Part shown: positions 15,988-25,706 of the stretch, in pieces
How positions within the stretch are numbered: the first letter of the stretch is position 1
Layout of the letters: each line of letters begins with the position of its first letter
Origin: Actinokineospora enzanensis DSM 44649
Lineage (GTDB): Bacteria > Actinomycetota > Actinomycetes > Mycobacteriales > Pseudonocardiaceae
Length of the DNA: 64,000 bases
Direction of reading: 5' to 3'
Assembly: GCF_000374445.1 (NCBI RefSeq)
Contig: NZ_KB894404.1
Location: 62,001 to 126,000, forward strand
Translations under genes and position numbers: made by a program
Notes under the pieces: generated by a model
Database searches by the model: none
What the model was told of the DNA's origin: nothing
The model's input: only the letters and a program-made list of their open reading frames with translations

Positions 15988-16665
15988 GAGTCCCGACGGA
16001 TCCACGACGATGACGTTGTCCCCAAACGACTTCGGAACTTTCCAGGAGCAGCCATGACTACCCGGATCCTAGAACCCGCCACGACTGTCCTATATGGACA
16101 AGATTGGTCGAGTGTCCATGCCGAGGCGCACGTGCGTTGGCGAGTCCTGTGGTCACCTTCGCCGTTTGATCATGGTCGAGGAGCTCGACCGCGTTCCCCT
16201 TCGGTGTCACCGGGTCCCCGGCCGGAACCCGGGCGGACGCATCTCGTCCGATCACCCCGCTACGCCACGATGAGGCATGCCCGCCGATGGGTGCGGCTTG
16301 TCTCGGCGTCGACCGCGACGAGCGTGACCAGCCGGACGCTGACATCCGTCGATGCTCGACTTCTCCTCGTCGATCGGTCGCTCGGTCCGCTGTCCCGATC
16401 CCGACGCGCGGTGTCGAAGCCTGGAGCGCGACAGGTGCTCGCGGGGGCGCCGCTTCCCGCCGTGCGGGAAGCCGGTCTGATGCGTGCGATACAAGGGGGC
16501 CAGGGTAAGGCGAGCCACGTGGACCGCCAGGCTTTCCGGGTGCGGGCCGCACTTGCCGAGAGTCGCGTCCGGGTTTGTCCGACCTGGGTAGGGCTTGTCG
16601 TCGGTCCTTGGTCGATCGTGTCCGGTGGGTTCCGGGTTGGTCCGGTGTGTGCGGCATGGAATGCC
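15988..16665. other. intergenic region between cobO and chelatase, no gene supported
   Basis: About 680 bp lie between the cobO leader and the chelatase stop. A possible short reading frame starts at the ATG at 16054 behind AGGAG (first residues MTTRILEPATTVLYGQ), but it runs without a convincing end and matches nothing I know. A palindrome, TGTCC-TATAT-GGACA (16086-16100), could be an operator. The rest shows arginine-rich open frames on both strands that look like GC-driven shadows. Confidence 0.4.
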
Positions 16666-18666
16666 CTAGGCGGCACGGGCCGCGCGGACGACGCCCGCGA
16701 CGGTGTCCGCCGAGAGGTCCTCCAAGCGCAGGCCGGTGGCGCCGAGCGCCACGGCCAGGCGGCCTGCCAGGCCGAGGCGTACCGGGCCGGACTCGCAGTC
16801 GACCACGATGCTCGCCACGCCCTCGGCGGCGAGCACCGAAGCCGCGCGCAGGGCGTCGGTGACCGGGTCGCCGGTGCGGCCGGTGGCGGCGACGGTCGCG
16901 CGGCCGTCGGTGACCACCACGAGCAGGGCGCGCCTGCGTGGGTCGCGCAGGCGTTCCACCGCGAGGATCTTGCGGGCGCGCAGCAGGCCGTCGGCGAGCG
17001 GGGTGCGGCCGCCGGTGCGCAGGTCGCGCAGGCGGGCCACGGCGGCCTCGACGGAGGAGGTCGGCGGCAGGGCCAGCTCGGCCGCGCCGCCGCGGAAAGT
17101 GATCAAGCCGACCTTGTCGCGGCGCTGGTAGGCGTCGCGGAGCAGGGACAGCACGGCGCCGGTGACCGCGGCCATGCGCTTGCGCGCGGCCATCGAGCCG
17201 GAGGCGTCCACGGCGAACAGCACCAGGTTGGACTCGCGGCCCTCGCGTACGGCCCGGCGCACGTCACCCGGGCGCACGATCAGCGCCGTCCCGTCGCGGC
17301 CCCGGTCGTGCTGGAACGGGGCAGCCGCGGTGACGGTGCCGACGAGGTGGATGCCCGAACCCTGGGTGGTCGACGCGCGCAGGGCCCGGCCTGCGCCCGC
17401 TCGCGACCGGGAACGCCTGCCCGGCGCGCCCTCGCCGACACCGGCGATCTCCAGGACCCGGGCGCGGAACGCCTCGTCGGGGCGCGTCGGGGCCTGAGTG
17501 TGGTCGCCGCCGCGCGGCGCCTCGGTGTGCCTGCCGTTCGGTGTCTGGCCGCCGTTGTCGTCCCCGTCGGCGGGGCTCCCACCGCCACCGGGGCCGTCCG
17601 GGGTCGGGTCGTCGTCCGGGGTGGGAGGTTCCTGGTCGGCATCGGCCGCCGCGTCGCGCAGGGCCTGGTCGAGCTGTTCCTGGTCCAGGCCGGGCTCGTC
17701 GAACGGGTCGCGGCGCCTACGGTGCGGCAGCGCCAGCCGGGCCGCCACGGCGATGTCCGCCTCCGCGACCGCCGCCGCACCCCGCCAGGCCGCGTGCGCC
17801 ACGGCGGTGCGGGCCACCACCAGGTCCGCGCGCATGCCGTCCACGTCGAAGGAGGCACACACCGACGCGATCCGGCGCAGCTCGGCGTCGGGCAGCGCTA
17901 CCCCCGGCAGCGCCGCGCGGGCGGCCACGATCCGTTCGGCCAGCTCCGCGTCGGCGGCCGTCCACTCGGCGGCGAACCCGGCCGGGTCGGTCTCGAACGC
18001 CAGCCTGCGCCGGATCACCTCGGTGCGGGTGTCGATGTCCCGGGCGGCGCGCACCTCCACGGTCAGCCCGAACCGGTCGAGCAGCTGCGGCCGCAGCTCG
18101 CCCTCCTCCGGGTTCATCGTGCCGACCAGCAGGAACGACGCCGCGTGCGATACCGACACGCCCTCCCGCTCGACGTGCGCGCGGCCCATCGCGGCCGCGT
18201 CCAGCAGCAGGTCCACCAGGTGGTCGTGCAGCAGGTTGACCTCGTCCACGTACAACACGCCGCGGTGCGCCGCCGCGAGCAGGCCGGGCTGGTAGGCGCG
18301 CACGCCCTCGCTGAGCGCCCGCTCCAGGTCCAGCGAGCCGATCAGCCGGTCCTCGGTCGCACCCACCGGCAACTCGACCAACCGCGCCGCCCGGTGATCG
18401 GCGACGACGGCGGCGTGCGGACCGTCGGGGCACCGTGGGTCCGGCGCGGTCGGGTCGCAGGAGAACCGGCACCCCGACACCACCTCGACCGGGGGCAGCA
18501 ACGCCGCCAGCGCCCGCACCACGGTCGACTTCGCGGTGCCCTTCTCGCCCCGCACCAGCACCCCGCCGATCCCCGGGTGCACGGCGTTGAGCAGCAACGA
18601 CAACCGCAGATCGGCATGGCCGACGACAGCGGAGAACGGATAGCCGGGCTGGGCAGGCTGCGACAC
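16666..18666 (-). CDS. ChlI-ChlD fusion, putative cobaltochelatase AAA/VWA subunit
   Basis: A 666-residue protein joining a ChlI-type AAA+ domain (Walker [13 protein letters not shown] at 39-50) to a ChlD-type C-terminus. The linker is Asp/Pro/Gly-rich (about 330-420) and the VWA domain has the MIDAS motif DASGS near 487-491. It would provide the ATP-driven motor that loads Co2+ through CobN, doing the work of CobS and CobT. The GTG at 18666 is chosen because sequence upstream is the cobalamin riboswitch, not protein. No gene follows within 700 bp, so it appears monocistronic. Confidence 0.9.
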   Translation of the reverse strand: MSQPAQPGYPFSAVVGHADLRLSLLLNAVHPGIGGVLVRGEKGTAKSTVVRALAALLPPVEVVSGCRFSCDPTAPDPRCPDGPHAAVVADHRAARLVELPVGATEDRLIGSLDLERALSEGVRAYQPGLLAAAHRGVLYVDEVNLLHDHLVDLLLDAAAMGRAHVEREGVSVSHAASFLLVGTMNPEEGELRPQLLDRFGLTVEVRAARDIDTRTEVIRRRLAFETDPAGFAAEWTAADAELAERIVAARAALPGVALPDAELRRIASVCASFDVDGMRADLVVARTAVAHAAWRGAAAVAEADIAVAARLALPHRRRRDPFDEPGLDQEQLDQALRDAAADADQEPPTPDDDPTPDGPGGGGSPADGDDNGGQTPNGRHTEAPRGGDHTQAPTRPDEAFRARVLEIAGVGEGAPGRRSRSRAGAGRALRASTTQGSGIHLVGTVTAAAPFQHDRGRDGTALIVRPGDVRRAVREGRESNLVLFAVDASGSMAARKRMAAVTGAVLSLLRDAYQRRDKVGLITFRGGAAELALPPTSSVEAAVARLRDLRTGGRTPLADGLLRARKILAVERLRDPRRRALLVVVTDGRATVAATGRTGDPVTDALRAASVLAAEGVASIVVDCESGPVRLGLAGRLAVALGATGLRLEDLSADTVAGVVRAARAA

Positions 18667-18714
18667 GCCATGATCCTCACTCCGGGTCCGCGCCCGGGTC
18701 GGTCGTCGGCAGGG

Positions 18715-18860
18715 CGGAGTGTCCTGGCTCCCGGATCCGCACGCCGGTCCCGGCCTTCCCGGGCCGAACCGCCCCGGTGGCACACAGGGGGACTGGCGCT
18801 CCCCGGTCACAGTGGCGGGACCGCACCGGACTCGCACCGGTTTCCTCGCACACCCTGCTG
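18715..18860 (-). promoter_or_regulatory. cobalamin riboswitch upstream of the chelatase fusion
   Basis: Read on the minus strand: GAAACCGGTGCGAGTCCGG and GCGGTCCCGCCACTGTGAC (about 18855-18819), and after a variable arm GGGAGCCAGGAC (about 18730-18719). This is the full B12-box consensus. The leader ends about 50 bp before the chelatase GTG. Confidence 0.93.
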
Positions 18861-18970
18861 TGGTCGCCACGCATCGTCGCAGACCAGCCCGCCCCGAGCC
18901 AAGCCACGTGTCCCGAATCTCCACCCGACGCAACAACCATCCCGACCCCTGGAGCGACCACCTCGGAACA

Positions 18971-19090
18971 ATCACCCACCTGGCAAGCGGCCAACCACCT
19001 CTGGGGCGAGTCACCTACCGGACGAGCGATCAACCAACCCTGGGCGGTCATCTCGGGGCCGTCGTCCACCTGGCAAGCGGCCAACCGGTC
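18971..19090. repeat. degenerate 45-bp tandem repeat
   Basis: A 20-bp block, CCACCTGGCAAGCGGCCAAC, is repeated exactly at 18976-18995 and 19066-19085. Between them a degraded copy (CCTACCGGACGAGCGATCAAC) falls at the half-way point, giving a period near 45 bp. It lies between the divergent chelatase riboswitch and cbiET. The surrounding 400 bp holds no other supported gene. Confidence 0.55.
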
Positions 19091-19262
19091 CGGAGCGTGT
19101 TGTCCGGGCTGTGCCGGATGTGCGGGTCGGTGGGCGCGGGAATGAGGTTTGCTCAGTGGGCATCGTCGCGCGTGGCCGCGTCGGGGGTCGGGGCTGGTCA
19201 GGGTCGGATACGGTGTCCGGCGGTGTCCGGGTGGACGGTCGGGTGTCGCCGTCGGAGCGGGT

Positions 19263-20495
19263 GTGAGCGGGGAGGGTGAGATCGGCGTCACGGTGGTCGG
19301 GATCGGGGCGGACGGCTGGGCCGGGTTGGCCCCGCCCGCGCGGGCGGTGGTCCTCGGGGCCGAGGTCGTCGTCGGGGCGGGGCGGCAGTTGGGGCTGTTG
19401 CCGGACGAGGTGCCGGGGGAGCGGGTCGCGTGGCCGTCGCCGCTGGTGCCCGCGATCCCTGGGATGTTGGCGGAGTACGCGGGCCGGGAGGTCTGTGTGC
19501 TCGCCAGTGGGGACCCGATGTTCCATGGCATCGGCACCACCCTGAGCCGGTTCGGGCCGGTGCGGGTGTTGCCGCACCCGTCGTCGGTGTCGCTTGCCTG
19601 TGCGAGGTTGGGGTGGGCGGCGGACGACGTCGAGGTGGTCAGTGCCGTCGGGCGGCCGGTGGAGCGGTTGCACGCGGTGCTGCACCCGGGACGGCGGGTA
19701 CTCGTACTCAGCGAGAACGGGACGACGCCGTCGGCCGTGGTGGAGCTGCTCAGGGCGCGGGGGTTCGGGTCCAGCGTGGTCACCGTGTTGGAGGAGCTTG
19801 GTGGGCCGGGGGAGCGGGTCACCGGTGATCTCGACGGGGTCGCGGCGCTGGATATCGCGGCGCTGAATGTCGTGGCGGTGGAGTGTGTGGCGGATCCGGG
19901 GGCGCGTCGGCTGCCGAGGGTGCCCGGGTTGCCGGATGACGTGTACGAGCACGACGGGCAGATCACCAAGCGGGAGATCCGGGCGGTGACCGTGTCGGCG
20001 TTGGCGCCGGAACCGGGGGAGCTGCTGTGGGATGTGGGCGCGGGCTCGGGGAGTGTCGGCATCGAGTGGTCTCGGACGCATCCGGCCTGTCGGGCTGTCG
20101 CCATCGAGTCGAGGGACGAGCGGGCCGATCGGGTGGTGCGGAACGCGCGGGCGTTGGGGGTTCCGGGGTTGCAGGTGGTCCGTGGGGCCGCTCCGGCGGC
20201 GTTGGCCGATCTTGAGCAGCCGGACGCGGTCTTCGTCGGCGGCGGGGTGACCGCCGAGGGTGTGCTCCCGGCGTGCTGGTCGGCGTTGCGGCCAGGGGGG
20301 CGGATCGTGGTGAACGCGGTGACGTTGGAGTCCGAGGCGCTGGTGGTTCGGTGGCAGGCGGCCGTCGGCGGCAGCCTGACCAGGCTGGAGGTCGGGCGGG
20401 CGGCGCCGATCGGCGGGTTCACCGCGTGGCGCCCGGCGCTGCCGGTGACCCAGTGGGTCGCGATCAGGAACGAGCGAATCGGGGTGGGTGCGTGA
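19263..20495 (+). CDS. cobL: precorrin-6Y C5,15-methyltransferase (decarboxylating), CbiET fusion
   Basis: A 410-residue bifunctional enzyme that methylates precorrin-6Y (dihydro-precorrin-6) at C5 and C15 and decarboxylates the acetate at C12. Residues 1-205 form the CbiE tetrapyrrole methylase (VVGIGADGWAGL, LASGDPMFHGIG). Residues 225-410 form the CbiT class-I methyltransferase with the SAM loop DVGAGSGSVGIEW at 257-269. The GTG at 19263 matches the start of homology. The GTGA overlap with cobM, then cobK, shows a coupled operon running on to a SNF2 helicase. Confidence 0.94.
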   Translation: MSGEGEIGVTVVGIGADGWAGLAPPARAVVLGAEVVVGAGRQLGLLPDEVPGERVAWPSPLVPAIPGMLAEYAGREVCVLASGDPMFHGIGTTLSRFGPVRVLPHPSSVSLACARLGWAADDVEVVSAVGRPVERLHAVLHPGRRVLVLSENGTTPSAVVELLRARGFGSSVVTVLEELGGPGERVTGDLDGVAALDIAALNVVAVECVADPGARRLPRVPGLPDDVYEHDGQITKREIRAVTVSALAPEPGELLWDVGAGSGSVGIEWSRTHPACRAVAIESRDERADRVVRNARALGVPGLQVVRGAAPAALADLEQPDAVFVGGGVTAEGVLPACWSALRPGGRIVVNAVTLESEALVVRWQAAVGGSLTRLEVGRAAPIGGFTAWRPALPVTQWVAIRNERIGVGA

Positions 20496-21235
20496 CGGTG
20501 CACTTCGTGGGGGCCGGACCGGGGGCCGCCGACCTGATCACCGTGCGGGGACGGGACATCATCGCCGCCGCGCCGGTCTGCCTGTACGCGGGGGCGCTCG
20601 TGCCCGAGGAGCTGCTGGCCGTGTGCCCGGACGGCGTGCGGAAGGTGGACACCGCGAACCTGACGCTGGACGAGATCGTCGCCGAGATGGTGGCCGCGCA
20701 CGAGGCCGGGTCCGACGTGGCGCGGCTGCACTCCGGGGACCCGTCGGTGTTCAGCGCGATGGCCGAGCAGATGCGGCGCCTTGACGCGGCGGGGATCCCG
20801 TACGACGTCACGCCGGGGGTGCCTGCGTTCGCGGCGGCGGCCGCGTCGTTGCGGCAGGAGCTGACGGTGCCCGCCGTCGGTCAGACGGTCGTGCTGACCC
20901 GGACGTCCGCGCGTGCGACGCCCATGCCGCCCGGGGAGGACCTGGGCACGCTCGGGAAGTCCGGGGCCACCATGGTGCTGCACCTGGCCGTGCACCGCGT
21001 GGACGAGGTCGTCGCCGAGCTGCTGCCCAACTACGGCCCCACCTGCCCGGTCGCCGTGGTCGCCTACGCCTCCCGGGTCGACGAGGTGATCCTGCGCGGC
21101 ACGCTCGCCGATATCGCCGACCGGGTGCGGGACGCGGGCATCCGGCGGACGGCCGTGATCATCGTGGGGCGGGTACTCGACCCGGGCGGGTTCTGCGACA
21201 GCCACCTGTACTCGGCCGCCCGGGAACGTCCGTGA
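20492..21235 (+). CDS. cobM: precorrin-4 C11-methyltransferase
   Basis: A 247-residue SAM-dependent tetrapyrrole methylase acting after CobJ. The N-terminal VHFVGAGPGAADLITVRG is the glycine-rich family loop; RLHSGDPSVFSAMAEQM and YDVTPGVPAFAAAAA are CobM signatures. The GTG overlaps the cbiET stop (GTGA), and the same arrangement links it to cobK. Confidence 0.95.
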   Translation: MTVHFVGAGPGAADLITVRGRDIIAAAPVCLYAGALVPEELLAVCPDGVRKVDTANLTLDEIVAEMVAAHEAGSDVARLHSGDPSVFSAMAEQMRRLDAAGIPYDVTPGVPAFAAAAASLRQELTVPAVGQTVVLTRTSARATPMPPGEDLGTLGKSGATMVLHLAVHRVDEVVAELLPNYGPTCPVAVVAYASRVDEVILRGTLADIADRVRDAGIRRTAVIIVGRVLDPGGFCDSHLYSAARERP

Positions 21236-21954
21236 CCAAGGTGCTGGTGCTGGGCGGCACGGCCGAGGCACGGGCCCTCGCCGCCACGCTGCACGAGCTG
21301 CCCGAGGTCACCGTGGTCTCGTCGCTGGCCGGGCGCGTGCGCGATCCCCGGCTGCCGGTCGGCGAGGTGCGGGTCGGCGGGTTCGGCGGGCCGGAGCGGC
21401 TCGCGGAATGGTTGTCCGACAATGGGGTCACGGCCGTCGTGGACGCCACGCACCCGTTCGCCGAGCGGATCAGCGCGGCCGCCGCAGCTGCCACCCGCGC
21501 GGCCGACGTCCCGCTGATCATGCTGCGGCGACCGGGCTGGCCCTCGCGACCAGGCTGGCACTGGGTCGACGACCTCCACAATGCCCGCGCGGTCGCGGAA
21601 TCCTTGGGAGAGCGGGTCTTCCTGACCACCGGTCGACAGGGCCTGCCCGCCTTCGCCGACTCCTCGCACTGGTACCTGATCCGCTGCGTCGACCAGCCGG
21701 ACTCGCCGCTGCCCGCGCGCGCCGAAGTCCTGCTCGACCGTGGACCGTACACAGTGGACGGTGAGCTGGCGCTGCTGCGCGAGCACCGGATCGACGTCCT
21801 GGTCACCAAGGACAGCGGCGGCCCGCTCACCGTCGCCAAGCTCGACGCCGCCGAGCGGCTGGGTGTCCCGGTGGTGGTCGTGCGCAGGCCCGCCACGCCG
21901 GACCTGGACGCCGTCGACACCGTCGAGGCCGTGCTGGAGTGGCTCCGGCGATGA
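21232..21954 (+). CDS. cobK: precorrin-6A reductase
   Basis: A 240-residue NADPH-dependent reductase converting precorrin-6A to the dihydro form used by CobL. The N-terminal VLVLGGTAEARALA nucleotide-binding loop, VVDATHPFAERIS and LVTKDSGGPLTVAKLDAAERLGVPVV are typical of CobK/CbiJ. Length is normal. The start overlaps the cobM stop (GTGA). Its own stop overlaps the ATG of a SNF2-family helicase, which is an unusual neighbour for this pathway. Confidence 0.95.
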   Translation: MTKVLVLGGTAEARALAATLHELPEVTVVSSLAGRVRDPRLPVGEVRVGGFGGPERLAEWLSDNGVTAVVDATHPFAERISAAAAAATRAADVPLIMLRRPGWPSRPGWHWVDDLHNARAVAESLGERVFLTTGRQGLPAFADSSHWYLIRCVDQPDSPLPARAEVLLDRGPYTVDGELALLREHRIDVLVTKDSGGPLTVAKLDAAERLGVPVVVVRRPATPDLDAVDTVEAVLEWLRR

Positions 21955-24374
21955 TCTCCCAGCTCGTCCGGTGCGCGGCGACCGTGGAAACCGACACGGT
22001 CGCCTTCCACGGCGACGAGCTGCCCGACGGCGTCGAACTCGGCGACCTGGTGCTGCCCGACCGCACCGTGGCCACTGTGCGGCTGCCGCTGCCCGAGGCC
22101 GTGCCCGTGCTCACCCGGGCCCGCCGCGACCCGCGCGGCCACCCGACGGCCGCGTTCTGGGGCGCGGTCGTGGTGGTCGCGCTGCGGCGGATCGCCCAGG
22201 GCACGCTCGGCCCGGAGGACGTCGACCGGCTGACCGAGCTAGCCACCCGCATGCCGGTCGACGCCGACAACACCGGCGCGCCCGCCGAGAAGGCGGTCCG
22301 CGCGTTCGTCGAGGCGATCGCCGGGCCGATCCCGCGCCACGGCCTCCACGTGGTCGGCCTGCGGCTGTCGCTGCGGGTGGAGCCCGACGGCACCTGCGTG
22401 CCGCAGGCGCACGACTCGATCGACTCGTCCGTGGTGCTCGACGCGGGTGACCTCTGGGAACGCGGCGACGACCACAGCCGGGCGAGCCTGCGCACCGCCC
22501 TGCGCCGGGCCGCGCGCCGGTGGCCGCCGCTGTACCGACTGCTGGACCAGGAGATTCCCGACCGGCTAGGGCTGTCCGAGGACGAGGTCGCCGACCTCAT
22601 CGCGAACGCGACCCGTCTCGGCGTGGACGTGCACTGGCCGCGTGATCTGCTGGGTTCGCTCGACAGCCAGGTCGTGCTGGGGCGGATCGAGTCGCGTGGC
22701 CTGCTGTCCGCCGAGTCGGAACTCATGCTCGACGGCGTCGCCCTGACCAAGGCCGAGGTCGACGTCCTGGCCGAGGCACACCGCACGGTGGTCCGGCTGC
22801 GTAACCGGTGGGTCGTGGTCGATCGGGCCCTGATGCCCCGAGTCCTTCAGCCGTTGACGGTGGCCGAGGCGCTCGGCGCCGCCCTGGACGGGCACACGAC
22901 CGTCGACGGCGCTGAGGTGCGGGTCGTGCCCCAGGGGCGGCTGGCCGCGCTGCACGCCGACATCGCCGATCCGGCAGGCGCGGAAAGGATCCCCCAGCCT
23001 GTCGGACTCACCGCGACCTTGCGCGAATACCAGGTGCGCGGCCTGCGGTGGCTGGCCCGGATGACCGAGCTGGGACTGGGTGCGTGCCTGGCCGACGACA
23101 TGGGCCTGGGCAAGACGATCACGGTGATCGCGCTGCACCTCCTGCGCGGCGGGACGACGCTGGTGGTGTGCCCGGCGTCGTTGCTGGGCAACTGGGCGCG
23201 GGAGATCGAGCGGTTCGCTCCCGGGGTCCGGGTGGGCCGGTATCACGGGCGTGAGCGGTCACTGCCCGACTCCGGGTTCCTCCTGACCACCTACGGGACC
23301 ATGCGCCGGGACGCGGCCCGGCTCGCGGTGGGCGCCTGGGACCTGGTCGTCGCCGACGAGGCCCAGCATGTGAAGAACGCGGGATCGGCGACCGCCAAGG
23401 CATTGCGCACGATCCCGTCACGCGCCAGGGTCGCGCTGACCGGCACCCCGGTCGAGAACGCGCTGACAGACCTCTGGGCCGTGCTCGACTGGACCACTCC
23501 AGGGCTGCTGGGCACTGCCGACGCGTTTCGCGCGCGCTGGATCCTGCCGATCGAGAAGGATCCGAAGCTCGCCGACCGGCTGGCCCGGGTGATCCGGCCG
23601 TTCGTCCTGCGGCGAAAGAAGTCCGACCCGGGGATCGCGCCCGAGCTGCCCGCGAAGACCGAGACCGATCACGCCGTGGCGCTCACCCGGGAACAGGCCG
23701 GGCTGTACACGGCCGTGGTTCGCGAGTCCCTGAGCCAGATCCAGGCCAGCTCGGGCATGGCCAGGCGAGGACACGTCCTCAGGCTGCTGACCTCGCTCAA
23801 ACAGGTCTGCAACCACCCCGCGCAGTACCTGGGGGAGCGGAACACCCGGCTGGCGGGCCGGTCCGGGAAGCTGGCGCTGCTGGACGAGCTGCTCGGCACC
23901 ATCCTCGCCGAGGGCGGCGCCGCACTCGTGTTCACGCAGTACGTGGCCATGGGGCGGCTGCTGGAGCGGCACCTCCGGGAACGGGGCATCGCCACCGGCT
24001 TTCTGCACGGGGGCACGTCGGTTTCCGGGCGGGACGAGCTGGTTCGTCGGTTCGGGGACGGCGAGTTCTCGGTGTTCCTGCTGTCGTTGCGGGCGGCGGG
24101 GGTCGGGTTGAACCTCGTCCGGGCCGACCATGTGGTGCATTACGACCGGTGGTGGAACCCGGCTGTCGAGGACCAGGCCACCGATCGCGCCTACCGGATC
24201 GGGCAGACGCGGGCCGTGCAGGTGCACCGGGTGATCGCCGAGGGCACCGTGGAGGAGCGGGTGGGGGAGCTGTTGAAGGTCAAGCGGGGGATGGCCGATG
24301 CGGTGTTGGGCGGCGGCAGGCTTTCCGAGCTTTCCGATGACGAGCTGGCCGCGCTGGTCGAGCTGCGGCGGTGA
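21951..24374 (+). CDS. SNF2-family DEAD/DEAH-box helicase
   Basis: An 807-residue SNF2/RapA-type ATPase. Residues 1-330 form a bacterial SNF2-associated N-terminal region. The motor follows: Walker A DDMGLGKT near 382, DEAQ box near 468, LTGTPVEN, and the helicase C-terminal half with FLLSLRAAGVGLNL and RAYRIGQT. Such proteins translocate on DNA and remodel protein-DNA complexes. The ATG at 21951 overlaps the cobK stop (ATGA), so it is translated from the cobalamin operon message. No SWIM-domain partner or methyltransferase is adjacent, so no defence-system assignment is made. It converges directly on the NicO gene with no gap. Confidence 0.9.
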   Translation: MISQLVRCAATVETDTVAFHGDELPDGVELGDLVLPDRTVATVRLPLPEAVPVLTRARRDPRGHPTAAFWGAVVVVALRRIAQGTLGPEDVDRLTELATRMPVDADNTGAPAEKAVRAFVEAIAGPIPRHGLHVVGLRLSLRVEPDGTCVPQAHDSIDSSVVLDAGDLWERGDDHSRASLRTALRRAARRWPPLYRLLDQEIPDRLGLSEDEVADLIANATRLGVDVHWPRDLLGSLDSQVVLGRIESRGLLSAESELMLDGVALTKAEVDVLAEAHRTVVRLRNRWVVVDRALMPRVLQPLTVAEALGAALDGHTTVDGAEVRVVPQGRLAALHADIADPAGAERIPQPVGLTATLREYQVRGLRWLARMTELGLGACLADDMGLGKTITVIALHLLRGGTTLVVCPASLLGNWAREIERFAPGVRVGRYHGRERSLPDSGFLLTTYGTMRRDAARLAVGAWDLVVADEAQHVKNAGSATAKALRTIPSRARVALTGTPVENALTDLWAVLDWTTPGLLGTADAFRARWILPIEKDPKLADRLARVIRPFVLRRKKSDPGIAPELPAKTETDHAVALTREQAGLYTAVVRESLSQIQASSGMARRGHVLRLLTSLKQVCNHPAQYLGERNTRLAGRSGKLALLDELLGTILAEGGAALVFTQYVAMGRLLERHLRERGIATGFLHGGTSVSGRDELVRRFGDGEFSVFLLSLRAAGVGLNLVRADHVVHYDRWWNPAVEDQATDRAYRIGQTRAVQVHRVIAEGTVEERVGELLKVKRGMADAVLGGGRLSELSDDELAALVELRR

Positions 24375-25706
24375 TCAGGTCAGCAGGTCGCCGAGGCCGC
24401 TGGTGGCGAGAAGGGCGCCGAGGATGGTGACCACCAGGGCGGACAACAGCGACAGGTGCCTGGTCATCCATTGTGGACGGTGGGTGGTTGCGCGGGTGAG
24501 CAGTGGGGCGCCGGAGACCAGGAGCAGCCCCAGACCGATGAGGACCGCCGCCAGGCCGAGGCTGAACGCGGTGATCATCAGCAGGCCCAGGGCGGTGCGG
24601 TTCAGGCCGATGGCGAGCAGGAGGACGCTGAGGGCCTCGGGACAGGGGATCATGCCTGCGGAGACGCCCAGGGCCGCCGTGGCGCGCAGGCTCGGCTTGT
24701 GCGCCACGGTCACGGCACCGGGCTGATCCGGCGCCGGATGGGTATGCGATATCCCGTGCCCGTGCCCGTGCCCGTGCCCGTGCCCGTGGCCATGACCGTG
24801 GTTCGCCTGCTGGGCGCGGGGTAGGCGGGAGCGGACCAAGCGCAGGCCGAGGACCAGGACGACGCCCCCGCTCACCACCGTCAGGATCGGGACGGCGATG
24901 TGCGGGAGCGTACTGCCGCCGATCACCAGGATGGCGCCGCCCAACAGCAGTACGGCGGCGGTGTGCGTGCAGGTGATCACCAGGCCCAGCACGACCGCCT
25001 GCCGGGGAGTGCCCTGGTCGCCGACCAGGTAGGCGGCGAGCAGGGTCTTGCCGTGGCCCGGGGTCAACGCGTGCAGGGCACCGAGCAGGGCGCACGCGCC
25101 GATCAGCAGGAGGAACGCGAGCGGGGACGTCAGCGGTCTGCGAAGAGCGTCCAGCATGGCCGAACCGGAAGCCTCGGCCATGGCCGCGCCGCCGACCTGG
25201 GTCGCCGCAGCGTCGTCCAGGCCGAGCGTGATGGTCCGCCCGTTGTCGGCATGGGTGATCGACGCTGGGGCATGCGTGTCCCGGGTGGTCAGGACACTCA
25301 TCTGGATCACGCTGGCCGGGCCCGGGTCGTACCGATCCTCGAAGCGGAGTTCGTGCGCGCCACCGGGAACAGCGCCCGAGAACTCCAGGGTCACCGTGCC
25401 GCCGCCCGCGCTGAGCAGGTCGAGGGGCGGGTAGTCGTGCTTGGTCAGGGTCAGGTGCACGGCCTGGTCGTCGGCATCGGCGACAAGGGTCGACAGGACG
25501 GCGGCCGCGTGCGTCCCGGCCTCGGCGGGGCTGAGGGTGCCGTCCCCGTCGGTGTCCAGCAGGTGGGCGAAGGCCGGGGCCACCAGGACGCCGGGGGTGA
25601 GGTCGAGTTCGACGGTCAGGCCCGTGGGCGACCGGGTCAGGTACGCCTGGTGGACGAGCTCGTCGGTAGGGTGCAGGAGAACCGCGCACAGCAGGTCGAG
25701 GATCAC
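24375..25706 (-). CDS. NicO/RcnA-type nickel/cobalt transporter with EF-hand-like N-terminus
   Basis: A 443-residue membrane protein. The N-terminal soluble part contains a calcium-loop-like DTDGDGTLSPAE (about 53-64). The C-terminal half has six helices with the NicO signatures TPGHGKTLLAAYLVGD and GMIPCPEALSVLLLAI. Between them lies an (HG)n stretch, GHGHGHGHGHGHGHG, encoded by a hexanucleotide repeat. It moves Ni2+ or Co2+; direction is not readable, but the B12 context favours cobalt supply. The GTG at 25706 overlaps the stop of the DUF3500 gene (GTGA), so the two are coupled. Confidence 0.85.
   Translation of the reverse strand: MILDLLCAVLLHPTDELVHQAYLTRSPTGLTVELDLTPGVLVAPAFAHLLDTDGDGTLSPAEAGTHAAAVLSTLVADADDQAVHLTLTKHDYPPLDLLSAGGGTVTLEFSGAVPGGAHELRFEDRYDPGPASVIQMSVLTTRDTHAPASITHADNGRTITLGLDDAAATQVGGAAMAEASGSAMLDALRRPLTSPLAFLLLIGACALLGALHALTPGHGKTLLAAYLVGDQGTPRQAVVLGLVITCTHTAAVLLLGGAILVIGGSTLPHIAVPILTVVSGGVVLVLGLRLVRSRLPRAQQANHGHGHGHGHGHGHGHGISHTHPAPDQPGAVTVAHKPSLRATAALGVSAGMIPCPEALSVLLLAIGLNRTALGLLMITAFSLGLAAVLIGLGLLLVSGAPLLTRATTHRPQWMTRHLSLLSALVVTILGALLATSGLGDLLT

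Noticed and set aside
18667-19014. N-terminal extension of the chelatase fusion
   Set aside because: The extra residues are a translation of the cobalamin riboswitch; the protein starts at the GTG at 18666.
15937-19266. 1109-residue open frame on the plus strand
   Set aside because: It runs antisense through the clear chelatase gene and its riboswitch and has no domain; it is a high-GC shadow frame.
21951-24374. SNF2 helicase as part of a DISARM- or other defence-type system
   Set aside because: No methyltransferase, PLD, DUF1998 or other defence partner is adjacent; the neighbours are cobalamin genes.
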